Assembly: GCA_043775355.1 (NCBI GenBank)
Contig: JAYVSL010000007.1
Span: 15,774 to 79,773, forward strand
Origin: BOG-1363 sp043775355
GTDB taxonomy: Bacteria > Planctomycetota > UBA11346
Direction of reading: 5' to 3'
DNA: 64,000 nucleotides
Shown here: positions 63,983 through 64,000 of the stretch, one piece after another
Layout of the letters: every line of letters starts with the position of its first letter
Position numbering within the stretch: position 1 is the stretch's first letter
Program-made: the position numbers and the translations under genes
The notes under the pieces: generated by a model
Database searches by the model: none
Seen by the model: the letters and a program-made list of their open reading frames with translations, nothing else
Told to the model about the DNA's origin: nothing

Positions 63983-64000
63983 ATGTCCCAAAAATCTTCC
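63983..64000 (+). CDS. Possible start of a further gene, cut by the window edge
   Basis: An ATG at 63983 is followed by five open codons (MSQKSS) to the end of the window, with GGGG two bases upstream, which is too close for an ideal ribosome site. The 115 bases before it hold no other recognisable signal. Confidence 0.2.

Overview
The window is a gene-dense stretch of a Gram-negative chromosome with moderately high GC. Several traits together suggest a PVC-superphylum, planctomycete-like bacterium. These are a small planctomycete-type cytochrome c, a Ser/Thr kinase fused to a formylglycine-enzyme-like (SUMF1) domain, a 1535-residue coiled-coil protein, Gram-negative flagellar P- and L-ring genes and a specialised NusG paralogue. 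This is inference from gene content; there is no rRNA in the window.

Layout. 1-5040 (minus): flagellar genes flgH-flgI-flgJ-flgN, a terminator, then flgK running off the left edge. 5138-13951: a STAS protein, a transporter-acyltransferase-ligase fusion (LplT-Aas type), ftsH, an FHA/zinc-ribbon protein, mutM and rpmH. 14217-27394: pth, a TlpA/TPR protein, an RluD-type pseudouridine synthase, a NusG paralogue, an MFS transporter, msrP, a response regulator-PP2C phosphatase, a 2-Cys peroxiredoxin and the giant coiled-coil gene. 27511-33027 (minus): flgF-flgG-flgA-pyrH-frr in one direction, preceded by rpsI and a secreted protein gene. 33164-35449: an FGGY kinase, an FtsB-like protein, tRNA-Pro(CGG) and tRNA-Gly(CCC). 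35469-44524: a STAS protein, a small acyl-chain cluster (AMP-ligase, KS with a CLF-like half domain, ACP, YhcH), a kinase-SUMF1 protein, a beta-hydroxyacid dehydrogenase and a 2OG-Fe(II) oxygenase. 44624-52356: a type I restriction-modification island with damaged hsdR and hsdM, flanked by ~130-bp direct repeats made from the ends of the two neighbouring genes. 52402-56680 (minus): transglutaminase, pssA, psd, two small genes and gmk. 56898-60807: an apparently intact type III mod-res pair. 60910-64000: a cytochrome c, menD and a prepilin-like protein.

The most interesting signals are these. (1) The RM island sits between copies of the oxygenase/transglutaminase junction, the pattern called insertion with long target duplication. 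(2) Sigma-54-type -24/-12 elements lie upstream of flgH and flgF, with a weaker one before flgK. (3) Arrays of 10-bp units start on the stop codons of three unrelated genes. (4) The giant coiled coil is interrupted by a diverged repeated module. (5) An active ketosynthase is fused to a Cys-less half ketosynthase. (6) msrP probably starts at an AUU codon.

No transposase, CRISPR array, rRNA or replication origin was recognised.
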